Shown here piece by piece: positions 16,446 to 24,487 of a DNA stretch of 40,822 nucleotides. A program made the translations under genes and the position numbers. This DNA comes from an uncultured Clostridia bacterium (GTDB lineage: Bacteria > Bacillota > Clostridia > Christensenellales > CAG-314), in contig CANPXV010000012.1 in the NCBI GenBank assembly GCA_947586855.1, positions 1-40,822 of the forward strand, given 5' to 3'. The notes below the pieces were generated by a model, which saw only the letters and a list, made by a program, of their open reading frames with translations, ran no database searches and had not been told where the DNA came from. The stretch's first letter is position 1, and every line of letters starts with the position of its first letter.

Positions 16446-17075
16446 ATGGCGGATACAAAAGAAATTCTGACAATACTTTCAAGGGATTTTCCCGAGCCGA
16501 AGAGCGAGCTGAACTTCCGCTCTCCCTACGAGCTGATCGTGGCAGTGATACTGTCGGCGCAGTGCACAGACAAGCGTGTCAACCTTGTGACGCCGTCGCT
16601 TTTTGCCGAGGCGCCCACGGTGCAGGCGCTTGCCGCCATGCCTGTGGAGCGGTTGGAGCAGCTGATACACTCCTGCGGGTTCTATCACACCAAGGCCGCC
16701 CATCTCAAAAGCATGGCGCAGGACGTGGTGGATCGCTTTGACGGCCGCATACCCGACAACCTCGACGATTTGCAAACCCTTGCGGGCGTGGGGCGCAAAA
16801 CGGCCAACGTGGTGTACGCAGTGGGCTTTGGCGGACAAGCCATCGCCGTGGATACGCATGTGTTCAGGGTGGCCAACCGTCTGGGCATAACCTGCGCCAA
16901 CAACGTTCTGGATACGGAAAAACAACTTATGCAGGCCATTCCTCCCGAAAAATGGGCAGATAGCCATCACTACATTTTGCTGCACGGCAGATATGTGTGC
17001 AAGGCGCAGCGGCCCTTGTGCGACAGCTGCTCGGTGCGGCACCTTTGTCAATACTATGCTCAACGACATGAATGA
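16446..17075 (+). CDS. nth: Endonuclease III (DNA glycosylase/AP lyase)
   Basis: A 209-residue base-excision repair enzyme that removes oxidised pyrimidines and cuts the abasic site. The helix-hairpin-helix LQTLAGVGRKTANVVYAVGF contains the catalytic Lys, and AIAVDTHVFRVANRLG contains the catalytic Asp. The C-terminal CKAQRPLCDSCSVRHLC gives the Cys spacing (6, 2, 5) of the [4Fe-4S] cluster. Length is normal. ATG 16446 is used because family homology starts there (MADTKEILTILSRDFP), though the SD is weak. The stop overlaps the next gene by 8 bases. It is first in a five-gene operon with obgE. Confidence 0.96.
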   Translation: MADTKEILTILSRDFPEPKSELNFRSPYELIVAVILSAQCTDKRVNLVTPSLFAEAPTVQALAAMPVERLEQLIHSCGFYHTKAAHLKSMAQDVVDRFDGRIPDNLDDLQTLAGVGRKTANVVYAVGFGGQAIAVDTHVFRVANRLGITCANNVLDTEKQLMQAIPPEKWADSHHYILLHGRYVCKAQRPLCDSCSVRHLCQYYAQRHE

Positions 17076-18186
17076 TTGCATACGGGAGTGCAAGCGCTGT
17101 CTGCATTGCGCTCGACCTTCCTGCCGAGAGGCTTGCCCCGTCGGCGTAGATTTTGGCGCCGTCACAAGGCTGCTGATTGACGGTAACGCCCCGCATGCAA
17201 TGAATATTGTGGGACACCCCTTTGGCGGCGTGTGCGCCCGTGTGTGCCCGCACGAACGGCAATGCGTGGGGGCGTGCGTGTTGGGGCGCAAGCAACAGCC
17301 CATCAATATAGGGTTTGTTGAAAGCTGCCTTTTTGAGGGCGGCTATCCGTGGGTGCGCCAAGGCGACAAGGCGGCCTCTTTGCGTGTGGCCGTGGTGGGC
17401 GGAGGCGTTTCCGGCTTGACCTACGCATGCAAGCTGTACGAGCAGGGCGCCGACGTCACCGTTTTCGAAAGGGACAAGCTGCTATCCACATTGCGTCTTA
17501 TCCCCCGCCTGCCCATCGAGCTGACCGAGGGCATTTGCCAAGCGGCAAGCAATGCGGTGCACGTCGTCTTGGGTGAGGTGGACGCCGATATGCTGCGCCG
17601 TCTGCACAAACAATACGACAATGTTTTTGTGGCTGCGGGCACGCCGCACGCACGCACTTTGGATGTGGAGGGCGAGCATTTTGCCACCCCATATACCGAT
17701 TTTCTCCGTTTTGACGGAAGTTTCCGACACGCCGACCTGCACGGCAAAAGCGTCGTTGTGGTGGGCGGAGGCAACACCGCCATGGATTGCGCCTGCGTTG
17801 CAGCGGACAACGGCGCCGATGTGCAGGTGGTGTATCGCCGCACGCGTACCGATATGCCCGCCTTCGACAAGGAAGTGCTCCGTGCCGAGCAAGCGGGCGT
17901 ACGCTTTGTGTTCAACGCCCTGCCCGTGCGTATCCGAGAGGGCGTCGTCACTGTTGCCCAAACTGCAAGCGAGGGCAGGGGCAAACTTACCGTCACGGAT
18001 AACGTACATGATGTGCGCTGCGATATGGTGGTCTCGGCGCTGGGCGCATACGGCGACAGCAGTCTTGCGGAGACGGCTCGTCAACTCGGTTTGCCCATGG
18101 GCGGCGACATTTCAGGGGGCAAAACGGTGGCGCAAGCGGTGCACGGCGGCTTGCAAGCGGCAAAAAACGTCACAGACGCTTTGTAG
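17068..18186 (+). CDS. GltD-like NAD(P)/FAD oxidoreductase with N-terminal Fe-S cysteines
   Basis: A 372-residue flavoprotein related to the small subunit of glutamate synthase. The N-terminal Cys clusters (C4, C8, C11, C14, C19, C23, then C56-x3-C60-x5-C66-x3-C70) match the two [4Fe-4S] sites of GltD-type proteins. The FAD Rossmann motif is VAVVGGGVSGLTYACKLYEQ (108-127) and the NAD(P) motif is VVVVGGGNTAMDCACVAADN. It is about 80-100 residues shorter than typical GltD proteins; the GIPEFRLP region is reduced to LRLIPRLPIEL. Start 17068 overlaps nth; ATG 17056 is also possible, and neither has a strong SD. No large-subunit gltB is present, so the electron partner is unknown. Confidence 0.82.
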   Translation: MNDCIRECKRCLHCARPSCREACPVGVDFGAVTRLLIDGNAPHAMNIVGHPFGGVCARVCPHERQCVGACVLGRKQQPINIGFVESCLFEGGYPWVRQGDKAASLRVAVVGGGVSGLTYACKLYEQGADVTVFERDKLLSTLRLIPRLPIELTEGICQAASNAVHVVLGEVDADMLRRLHKQYDNVFVAAGTPHARTLDVEGEHFATPYTDFLRFDGSFRHADLHGKSVVVVGGGNTAMDCACVAADNGADVQVVYRRTRTDMPAFDKEVLRAEQAGVRFVFNALPVRIREGVVTVAQTASEGRGKLTVTDNVHDVRCDMVVSALGAYGDSSLAETARQLGLPMGGDISGGKTVAQAVHGGLQAAKNVTDAL

Positions 18187-18195
18187 AGGTTGGAT

Positions 18196-19458
18196 ATGTT
18201 TATCGACAAGGTAAAAATTTACATCAAATCGGGCAACGGCGGCAACGGTTCCGCCAGCCTTCACACGGAAAAATACGTCAACAACGGCGGGCCGGACGGC
18301 GGCGACGGCGGCAAGGGCGGCGATGTCGTCTTTGTGGCTACCACTGCCGAGAACACCCTCAACGCCTTCCACTACCAAAAGCATTTTCGGGCGGGCGACG
18401 GTCAAAACGGCGGCCGTCAACGTTCTTTCGGCAAGCAGGGCGAGGATATCGTGGTCAAGGTGCCCGTGGGCACCGTCATCAAGGATAGCGAGGGGCGTAT
18501 TGTGTGCGATATGTTTGCCGACGGCCAGCGAGAGGTGGTGCTGACGGGCGGCAAGGGCGGCCGAGGCAATTGGCACTTCAAAACTTCTCGGCGGCAGTCG
18601 CCTTCCTTTGCCGAGCACGGCGTCAAAACGCAGGAATATGAGGTAACATTGGAGCTGAAAACCATCGCCGACGTGGGCTTGGTGGGGTTTCCCAATGTGG
18701 GCAAAAGCACCTTGCTGTCGGTGGTGTCGGACGCCAAGCCCAAGATCGCCAACTATCACTTTACCACGCTCAGCCCCAATCTCGGGGTGGTAAGCGCCTA
18801 CGACAGCACCTTTGTGATGGCGGATATACCGGGGCTTATCGAGGGCGCAAGCGAAGGCGCAGGGCTGGGGCACAGCTTTTTGCGGCACATCGAGCGCACA
18901 AGGCTGTTGGTGCACGTTCTGGATATATCCGGCAGTGAAAATCGAGACCCATTGGCCGATTTTGAGCTTATCAACAACGAAATCTTTACCTATGCGCCTG
19001 CACTCAGGCAGTTGCCCATGATAGTTGTCGCCAACAAGATGGATATGCCCAATGCCGAGACCAATCTGCAACGTTTTGTGGACAAATACGGCGAGGACTA
19101 CACAGTGGTGCCCATGATGACGCTCATCCACGAGGGCACCGAGCAGCTGCTAAACGCTATCGTGCACACGCTTGCGCAGTTGCCGCCGTTGGAGCCCCTT
19201 TCCTACACGCCCGTGCCCTTGCAGCGAGAGCCGGACGACAGCTTTGATATTGACATCTTGCAGCAGGACGTATTTGAAGTGACGGGGGATCTGGTGGAGC
19301 AGCTTGCCCGCAAGGTAAACCTCGACGACTACGACAGCTTTGCCTATTTCCAGAAGGTGCTGCGCAACAAAGGCGTCATCTCTGCACTGCGCAAGGCGGG
19401 CGCCAAGGACGGCAGCACGGTGATAGTGGGCGACATCGAATTTGAATTTGTGGATTGA
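18196..19458 (+). CDS. obgE: GTPase ObgE/CgtA
   Basis: A 420-residue essential GTPase involved in late 50S subunit assembly. It shows the Gly-rich Obg fold (GNGGNGSASLHTEKYV...GPDGGDGGKGGDVVF), the G domain with GFPNVGKST, TTLSPNLG, DIPGLIEGASEGAGLGHSFLRHIER and NKMD, and a C-terminal OCT domain (FDIDILQQDVFEVTG...FQKVLRNKGVISALRKAG). ATG 18196 is used, six bases after AGGTTGG. It starts 9 bases after the GltD-like gene and is followed by yhbY, another 50S assembly factor; the obgE-yhbY pairing is common in Firmicutes. Confidence 0.97.
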   Translation: MFIDKVKIYIKSGNGGNGSASLHTEKYVNNGGPDGGDGGKGGDVVFVATTAENTLNAFHYQKHFRAGDGQNGGRQRSFGKQGEDIVVKVPVGTVIKDSEGRIVCDMFADGQREVVLTGGKGGRGNWHFKTSRRQSPSFAEHGVKTQEYEVTLELKTIADVGLVGFPNVGKSTLLSVVSDAKPKIANYHFTTLSPNLGVVSAYDSTFVMADIPGLIEGASEGAGLGHSFLRHIERTRLLVHVLDISGSENRDPLADFELINNEIFTYAPALRQLPMIVVANKMDMPNAETNLQRFVDKYGEDYTVVPMMTLIHEGTEQLLNAIVHTLAQLPPLEPLSYTPVPLQREPDDSFDIDILQQDVFEVTGDLVEQLARKVNLDDYDSFAYFQKVLRNKGVISALRKAGAKDGSTVIVGDIEFEFVD

Positions 19459-19473
19459 CGCAGGAGCAACATC

Positions 19474-19764
19474 ATGACAACCAAACAACGCAGCAAACTA
19501 AAAGGATTGGCCAACACGCTGAAACCAAGCGTAACCGTCGGCAAGGAAGAGCTTACCCAAAACATCATCAGAGAGATACAAACCGCCCTCTACCACCGAG
19601 AGCTGGTCAAGGTGGCGGCGCTGAAAAGCTGCGATACGTCCGCACGCACCCTTTGCGATGAGGTATGCCGCATTTTGGGCTGTGAGGCCGTGCAGTGTAT
19701 CGGCAAACGCTTTGTGGTGTACAAACGCAGCGACAAAGAGGGTATCGAACACATCGAGTTATGA
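19474..19764 (+). CDS. yhbY: YhbY/CRM-domain ribosome assembly RNA-binding protein
   Basis: A 96-residue single CRM-domain protein that binds pre-50S particles. It begins TTKQRSKLKGLANTLKPSVTVGKEELTQNII, the usual YhbY opening, and ends with the CIGKRFVVYKRS strand. The usual GKxG of the RNA-binding loop reads GKEE here. SD AGGAG precedes the ATG. It lies 15 bases after obgE and its stop overlaps the next ATG (ATGA). Confidence 0.94.
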   Translation: MTTKQRSKLKGLANTLKPSVTVGKEELTQNIIREIQTALYHRELVKVAALKSCDTSARTLCDEVCRILGCEAVQCIGKRFVVYKRSDKEGIEHIEL

Positions 19765-20279
19765 AAATTTTGGTTTTTGCCGATTTCCACGGCGATGTGG
19801 CCGCATTGCAACAGGCTGCGGATATTTCCGAGAGGGTTCAACCGCAAAAAACTGTCATCTGCGGCGATATTTTGGGCTGGGGCGACGCCGTTGCCGTATC
19901 CGCCAAGCTAAGCCTCATGCAGGGCGTGCTGTATCTTGTCAAGGGCAACAACGATTGGCACATGGCGGACGAGCTGTTGCCCACCCCATTGGAGGACAGC
20001 GTGCTGATGCGACACTTCGGCCGCACGTTGTTTTTTACCCACGGCGACGTCTACAATCCCATGCGCATACCGCCCATTTTGGGCTTTGGCGATGTGTTGG
20101 TGTACGGGCACAACCACAAAGGGGAGCTTTTTCGCCAAAACGGGCTGTATATGTGCAATGTCGGCTCGCTTGCCCGCCCCAGATACGGCGTGCCCAACTA
20201 TCTGACGCTGGACGAGCAGGGCGCAACCCTCCTTTCGCCCGACGGCGAGACGCTTTGCAGCCTCAGATGGAGCGACTGA
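19761..20279 (+). CDS. YfcE-type metallophosphoesterase
   Basis: A 172-residue calcineurin-like phosphodiesterase. The metal motifs are all visible: DFHGD at residues 8-12, CGDILGWGD, KGNND, THGDVY and GHNHKGE. The order and length fit the YfcE/MJ0936 group, which cleaves model phosphodiesters and whose natural substrate is unclear. It is translationally coupled to yhbY by ATGA and is last in the nth operon. Confidence 0.9.
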   Translation: MKILVFADFHGDVAALQQAADISERVQPQKTVICGDILGWGDAVAVSAKLSLMQGVLYLVKGNNDWHMADELLPTPLEDSVLMRHFGRTLFFTHGDVYNPMRIPPILGFGDVLVYGHNHKGELFRQNGLYMCNVGSLARPRYGVPNYLTLDEQGATLLSPDGETLCSLRWSD

Positions 20280-20295
20280 CGGATAAACTTTGTTC

Positions 20296-20343
20296 AAAAA
20301 AATTTATGGTATCATAAAACAATACTATACATCAAATTTTTTT
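20296..20343 (+). terminator. Possible AT-rich terminator after the YfcE-like gene
   Basis: AAAAAAATTT (20296-20305) and AAATTTTTTT (20334-20343) are inverted repeats ending in seven T, with an inner TTTATG/CATAAA stem. There are no GC pairs, so termination would be weak. Confidence 0.35.
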
Positions 20344-20351
20344 GCAGATAA

Positions 20352-20380
20352 TTGCCTAAAAAAGTATATTGTGATATACT
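20352..20380 (+). promoter_or_regulatory. Promoter of the Fe-S scaffold/GGGtGRT pair
   Basis: TTGCCT at 20352-20357 and TATACT at 20375-20380 with 17 bp between and a TG one base before the -10 (extended -10). An overlapping alternative, TTGCAG 20342-20347 with TATATT 20365-20370, also has a 17-bp spacer. Confidence 0.75.
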
Positions 20381-20417
20381 GATTTTATTGTAAAAATTTT
20401 TTTGGAGGACATTCTCT

Positions 20418-21110
20418 ATGCAATATTCACACGAAGTAGAATTGATGCAATGCGTAAAGAAGGGCTGCAATCACGGCCCCGCTCCCATCCCCGAAGAGGG
20501 CAAGTGGGTGGCTGCCACGCAAATCAAGGACATCAGCGGTCTGACGCACGGTTGCGGCTGCTGCGCCCCTCAACAGGGCACATGCAAGCTGACGCTCAAC
20601 GTCAAGGAGGGCGTGATACAGGAGGCCTTGGTGGAGACGATCGGTTGCTCCGGCATGACTCACTCTGCCGCCATGGCAGCGGAAATTTTGCCCGGCAAAA
20701 CCATTTTGGAAGCGCTCAACACCGACTTGGTGTGCGACGCCATCAACGTGGCAATGAGAGAACTGTTTTTGCAAATCGTCTACGGCCGCACGCAATCGGC
20801 ATTTTCCGATGACGGTCTGCCCATCGGCGCCGGTCTGGAAGATCTTGGCAAAGGTTTGCGCAGCCAGGTAGGCACAATGTATTCCACCGCAAAAAAAGGC
20901 CCCCGCTATCTTGAAATGGCCGAGGGTTACGTCACCCGTTGCGCCTTGGACGAGCAGGGCGAGATCATCGGCTACGAGTACGTCAATCTGGGCCTGATGA
21001 TGAAACTTATCGGCGAGGGCACCGACGCCAACGAAGCCCTCAACAAGGCAAAAAAACACTACGGACGTTTTGAAAACGCCGCCAAATATATTGTTCCGCG
21101 CAACGAGTAA
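20418..21110 (+). CDS. Iron-sulfur cluster assembly scaffold-like protein, partner of GGGtGRT protein
   Basis: A 230-residue cytosolic protein with a Cys-rich front (QCVKKGCN..., HGCGCCAPQQGTCKL) and a NifU_N-like core (VETIGCSGMTHSAAMAAEILPGKT). This is the type usually annotated as an Fe-S cluster scaffold protein, always seen next to a GGGtGRT protein in Firmicutes. Biochemistry of this subfamily is not established as far as I know. GGAGG at 20403-20407 sets the ATG. The partner gene follows after 14 bases with an SD that begins at the stop codon. Confidence 0.8.
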   Translation: MQYSHEVELMQCVKKGCNHGPAPIPEEGKWVAATQIKDISGLTHGCGCCAPQQGTCKLTLNVKEGVIQEALVETIGCSGMTHSAAMAAEILPGKTILEALNTDLVCDAINVAMRELFLQIVYGRTQSAFSDDGLPIGAGLEDLGKGLRSQVGTMYSTAKKGPRYLEMAEGYVTRCALDEQGEIIGYEYVNLGLMMKLIGEGTDANEALNKAKKHYGRFENAAKYIVPRNE

Positions 21111-21124
21111 GGAGGAAACACGCA

Positions 21125-22123
21125 ATGGCTATCAGATTTGAAGGATATGAAAGAAGAATAGACAAAATCAACGCCGAAATGAAAAAGTACGGCTTGAAAA
21201 ATCTCGAAGAAGCCCGCGATTTGTGCCTGTCTCACGGCGTCAACGTGGAAGAAATTGTCAAGGGCGTGCAACCTATCGCCTTTGAAAACGCCGTCTGGGC
21301 CTACACTCTCGGTTGTGCGATCGCCTTCAAAAAGGGCGTCAAAAATGCCGCAGAGGTATCCGAGTGCATCGGTTTGGGTCTGCAAGCGTTTTGTATCCCC
21401 GGCAGCGTGGCGGATCAGCGCAAGGTCGGTCTGGGACACGGCAATCTGGGCGCAATGCTGCTGAGAGAGGAAACGGACTGCTTTGCCTTTTTGGCCGGCC
21501 ACGAGTCCTTTGCCGCCGCCGAGGGCGCCATCGGCATTGCCCGCAACGCCAACAAGGCCCGCAAAAAGCCCCTCAGGGTTATCCTCAACGGCTTGGGCAA
21601 GGACGCCGCCTACATCATCTCTCGTATCAACGGGTTTACCTATGTGCAAACCAAGTACGACTACTACACGGGCGAGCTGACAGTCGTAAGAGAAGTTGCC
21701 TTCTCCGACGGCGAGCGCTCCAAGGTGCGTTGCTACGGCGCCGACGACGTCAACGAAGGCGTTGCCATCATGCGCTATGAAAGGGTAGACGTCAGCATCA
21801 CGGGCAACTCCACCAACCCTACACGTTTTCAACATCCCGTTGCGGGCACCTACAAAAAGTGGTGCCAAGAAAACGGCCGCAAGTACTTCTCGGTGGCCAG
21901 CGGCGGCGGCACGGGACGTACGCTCCACCCCGACAACGTTGCGGCAGGCCCTGCCAGCTACGGCATGACGGATACCCTCGGCCGCATGCACAGCGACGCC
22001 CAATTTGCAGGCAGCAGCTCTGTGCCCGCTCACGTCGAAATGATGGGGCTTATCGGCATGGGCAACAACCCCATGGTGGGCGCAACAGTGGCGTGCTCGG
22101 TGGCGGTGGCGCTGGCAAAGTAG
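21125..22123 (+). CDS. GGGtGRT protein
   Basis: A 332-residue protein of the family named after its motif, here SVASGGGTGRTLHPDN near residue 258. Other landmarks are FEGYERRIDKINAEMKKYG at the N-terminus, a central GLGHGNLGAMLLREETDCFAFLAGHESFAAAEGAIGIA and a closing MGNNPMVGATVACSVAVA. Its function is not known; strict pairing with the Fe-S scaffold-like gene suggests a shared pathway. SD GGAGG at 21111-21115. A strong terminator follows at 22165-22200, so the two genes form a closed unit. Confidence 0.9.
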   Translation: MAIRFEGYERRIDKINAEMKKYGLKNLEEARDLCLSHGVNVEEIVKGVQPIAFENAVWAYTLGCAIAFKKGVKNAAEVSECIGLGLQAFCIPGSVADQRKVGLGHGNLGAMLLREETDCFAFLAGHESFAAAEGAIGIARNANKARKKPLRVILNGLGKDAAYIISRINGFTYVQTKYDYYTGELTVVREVAFSDGERSKVRCYGADDVNEGVAIMRYERVDVSITGNSTNPTRFQHPVAGTYKKWCQENGRKYFSVASGGGTGRTLHPDNVAAGPASYGMTDTLGRMHSDAQFAGSSSVPAHVEMMGLIGMGNNPMVGATVACSVAVALAK

Positions 22124-22164
22124 TTTGCCACTTGCGTTGTAACTGCTATCAATCACAACAAATC

Positions 22165-22200
22165 GAAGTCAACCTTTTAGGGAGGTTGACTTCTTTTTTT
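22165..22200 (+). terminator. Terminator of the scaffold/GGGtGRT operon
   Basis: GAAGTCAACC (22165-22174) pairs perfectly with GGTTGACTTC (22184-22193), followed by seven T. Confidence 0.92.
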
Positions 22201-22388
22201 CGACTAAACGCACCTCCCCGCTGCGGCAAGTTAGGAGAAAACCAACCAAAGCAATGCGCCACATTGGTGCTCTAATTTAGGCGCATATCTATGATTGCAG
22301 GAGTTAATTGAATACGTCTGTTTATTTTTGTTTTGATTATTTTCATACCCAAATATTCCAGAACCAAAATTTATAATTGTAAAAATCT

Positions 22389-22411
22389 GCACTCGTCTGT
22401 CAGACGAGTGC
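22389..22411. repeat. 23-bp perfect palindrome
   Basis: GCACTCGTCTG and CAGACGAGTGC flank a single T (22400). It lies in the 424-base gap 22124-22547, which also holds the terminator at 22165, the GC-rich hairpins at 22436-22467 and otherwise AT-rich sequence without a gene. No T run follows the palindrome, so it is not an obvious terminator; an operator or part of a dispersed element is possible. Confidence 0.7.
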
Positions 22412-22435
22412 CATATGTTTCTCTCTCCGCTCGCC

Positions 22436-22467
22436 CCGCCGGCGAGGCGGCCCCACCGGCGAGGTGG
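22436..22467. repeat. Two GC-rich mini-hairpins, dispersed repeat family
   Basis: CCGCC-GGCGA-GGCGG (22436-22450) and CCACC-GGCGA-GGTGG (22453-22467): two adjacent five-pair hairpins with the same loop. The same units occur on the other strand at 14721-14817 and singly at 36273-36287. Confidence 0.8.
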
Positions 22468-22547
22468 CTCCAACAAAATGTGAGGTATATAAAAAAAGGT
22501 ATTTTTGAAGTGAAAATTGCTCACAATATATTTGCCGAGGTGACACA

Positions 22548-22784
22548 GTGAAGAAGAGATTGGATATCGAGGACGCCAAAGCAATGGTGGCAAGCCTGCT
22601 GGGCAAGGACGTCAGCGTGCGGCTGAACAGGGGCCGCAACAAAATCAAGCACTACAACGGCGTGCTTAGCGAGGTGCACTCCAATGTGTTTGTGGTGCAG
22701 TTGGTCAACGACCTTTTTGACCGACTGAGCTGCACCTACACCGATATGGTGTGCGGCGAGTTGCAAATCCGTCCGCAAGCGTAG
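22548..22784 (+). CDS. veg: Veg family protein
   Basis: A 78-residue small beta-rich protein matching Bacillus Veg: LGKDVSVRLNRGRNKIKHYNGVLSEVHSNVFVVQL followed by a Ser-Tyr/Thr-containing strand (LSCTYTDMVCGELQI). Veg is made in growing cells and has been linked to biofilm regulation in Bacillus; its mode of action is unclear. Start is GTG at 22548, after GAGGTGA. In many clostridia veg lies near the DUF3794-LysM and ispE genes, as here. Confidence 0.9.
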   Translation: MKKRLDIEDAKAMVASLLGKDVSVRLNRGRNKIKHYNGVLSEVHSNVFVVQLVNDLFDRLSCTYTDMVCGELQIRPQA

Positions 22785-22931
22785 CAATGGGTGCTGTTGC
22801 GGCAAAAAAGCAGATAAATCGTCAAAATTTGCAGCCAACCAAGCGTTTGCTGCATTTTTTGTGGTCTAAGCCAAGCGCCCGCCCCGTATATTAGCATAGA
22901 AATCAAACAATTTTGTGTGGGGGTAGGTGTT

Positions 22932-24401
22932 ATGCAATTTTCCAATCTGGTAAGCTACAACAGGCGTTTTGTCGGCAAGATCCAAACGGCGGAGAGTATC
23001 CGCATATCCGTCAAAACGGATATATCCGAGGTGCTTTCGGTGGGCGTGGACAGCAATGTCAGCTCCTACGAGGCGTCCAAGGGAGAGGCGTCTTTCTACG
23101 GCAAAACCAATGTCAAGCTGCTCTATTCGGACGGGACAACCGTCAACGGGCAAAACTACAATGCCGATTTTACCGCCACGGTCAGCGGCGACATGCTGGA
23201 TACGGACAGCAAGCTCACCTTTGACGTGGCCACCGTCGAAACCAAGGTGGAAACAAACGCCAACACGGCCACGCTTACCATTTTGCTGGAAATTTCCGTC
23301 TTTGCCTATGTTGCCGACAGCACGCCCTATCTGTGCCCGTCGGAGGGGGTGTTTTGCAATACGGATAGCGTCGAATATCTTCAATCGGCCAACGTTGTGC
23401 ACCTGCCGTTGGTGGTGGACGAGGAGCTGAACGCCACTCACAGCATAACTTCGGTGCTGCTGGCCGAGTCCTGCCTGGTCGCCGACGAGTACACCTTTGC
23501 CGATGGTATCCTGCACGTGACGGGCAGCGCATCGGTGCGCCTCACCTACACAAGCGAGGGCAACATAGTGACGGACGTGCTGCCCTTCAAGTTTGACAGG
23601 GAGTTGGACGCTGCGGGCATCGATACGGACAGCCAGCTGCGCATTTTGCTCACCGTCAAAAACACCAAAGTGCGCCTCAATCTCTCCGACGACGCCGCAA
23701 ACACGCTGTTTTCGGTGGAGATTGCCGCTTCGGCCCGTGCCGAGGCCGTCAAAATCGGCGCCTGCGACATAGTAAACGACGCCTATGCCGCCTCGTGCGA
23801 CTACGAGTTTCAGCGCAAGAGCATTGTGCTTACCCTGCCCTGCGGCAGCGCCGTCGAGCGCAAACGCATATCCGCCACTCTGCCCGTCGAGGGCGGCAAA
23901 ACGCCCATTTCGGCGATAAACGTCAGCGCCACCGTCACCAATTGCACCTCGTTTGAGCGCCATGCCGAGGTGGAGGGCGTGGTGCAGGCCACCGTGCTGT
24001 ACTCCACGCCGTCGGGCACCGAAAGCGCACCCATCGAGCTGCCCTTTGCCGAAACGCTCAACGTGGACTACCTTATGCCGCAATGCAAAAGCTACGCCTA
24101 TGCCGTTGTGACCGATCTCACCGTCAAGGATACGGGCGCTTTGCAGGCGGATGCCGAGCTGTGCTTTGTGCTGGAAAGCGAACGGGACGCCATTTGCAAC
24201 GTCATCGTCTCCGCCGAGGAGCGGCCGTTCGACAAGGCCTCGCTACCCGCCATCGAGGTGTGCCTCGCCCACAAGGGAGAAACGGTGTGGCAGCTGTGCA
24301 AGGGGCTGCATATGTCGCAGGAGGACTTGCTGTCCGTCAATCCGCAGATCACAAGCCCTCTGCAAGAGGATATGCGCATTGTTGTTTTCAACAAAATCTG
24401 A
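22932..24401 (+). CDS. DUF3794 and LysM domain protein
   Basis: A 489-residue protein with tandem DUF3794-type beta domains (about 20-420) and a C-terminal LysM module (VCLAHKGETVWQLCKGLHMSQEDLLSVNPQ...MRIVVFNKI, about 440-489). This architecture is found in spore-forming Firmicutes and recalls SpoVID/SafA-type spore coat or cortex-binding proteins. No signal peptide, consistent with action in the mother cell. ATG 22932 follows GGTAGGTG. The 147-base gap after veg has no vegetative promoter that I can recognise. The neighbour order veg, DUF3794-LysM, ispE is conserved in clostridia. Confidence 0.82.
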   Translation: MQFSNLVSYNRRFVGKIQTAESIRISVKTDISEVLSVGVDSNVSSYEASKGEASFYGKTNVKLLYSDGTTVNGQNYNADFTATVSGDMLDTDSKLTFDVATVETKVETNANTATLTILLEISVFAYVADSTPYLCPSEGVFCNTDSVEYLQSANVVHLPLVVDEELNATHSITSVLLAESCLVADEYTFADGILHVTGSASVRLTYTSEGNIVTDVLPFKFDRELDAAGIDTDSQLRILLTVKNTKVRLNLSDDAANTLFSVEIAASARAEAVKIGACDIVNDAYAASCDYEFQRKSIVLTLPCGSAVERKRISATLPVEGGKTPISAINVSATVTNCTSFERHAEVEGVVQATVLYSTPSGTESAPIELPFAETLNVDYLMPQCKSYAYAVVTDLTVKDTGALQADAELCFVLESERDAICNVIVSAEERPFDKASLPAIEVCLAHKGETVWQLCKGLHMSQEDLLSVNPQITSPLQEDMRIVVFNKI

Positions 24402-24442
24402 CCGCCCACTGTCGGTTGGCGAGCAAATAGCCGTTGCCAAGT

Positions 24443-24467
24443 GTGCAGAGAGTTGAATTCTCTGCAC
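24443..24467. promoter_or_regulatory. Inverted repeat around the ispE -35 box
   Basis: GTGCAGAGA (24443-24451) and TCTCTGCAC (24459-24467) are a perfect nine-base inverted repeat, and the seven bases between them contain the TTGAAT -35 hexamer. It looks like an operator. It could also be a weak terminator stem for the upstream gene, but no T run follows. Confidence 0.6.
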
Positions 24468-24481
24468 ATTTGTGCTACAAT
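24453..24481 (+). promoter_or_regulatory. Promoter of ispE, predicting a leaderless mRNA
   Basis: TTGAAT at 24453-24458 and TACAAT at 24476-24481, spacer 17 bp, with TGC before the -10 (extended form). Only six bases separate the -10 from the ATG at 24488, so transcription should begin at or next to the start codon. The AGGGG at 24482-24486 would then not be in the mRNA. Confidence 0.75.
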
Positions 24482-24487
24482 AGGGGC

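Noticed and set aside
22886-22911. Sigma-E-like promoter before the DUF3794-LysM gene (GTATATT and CAAACAAT)
   Set aside because: The -10 is a 7/8 match, but the spacer is 11 rather than about 14 bases; too weak without mapping data.
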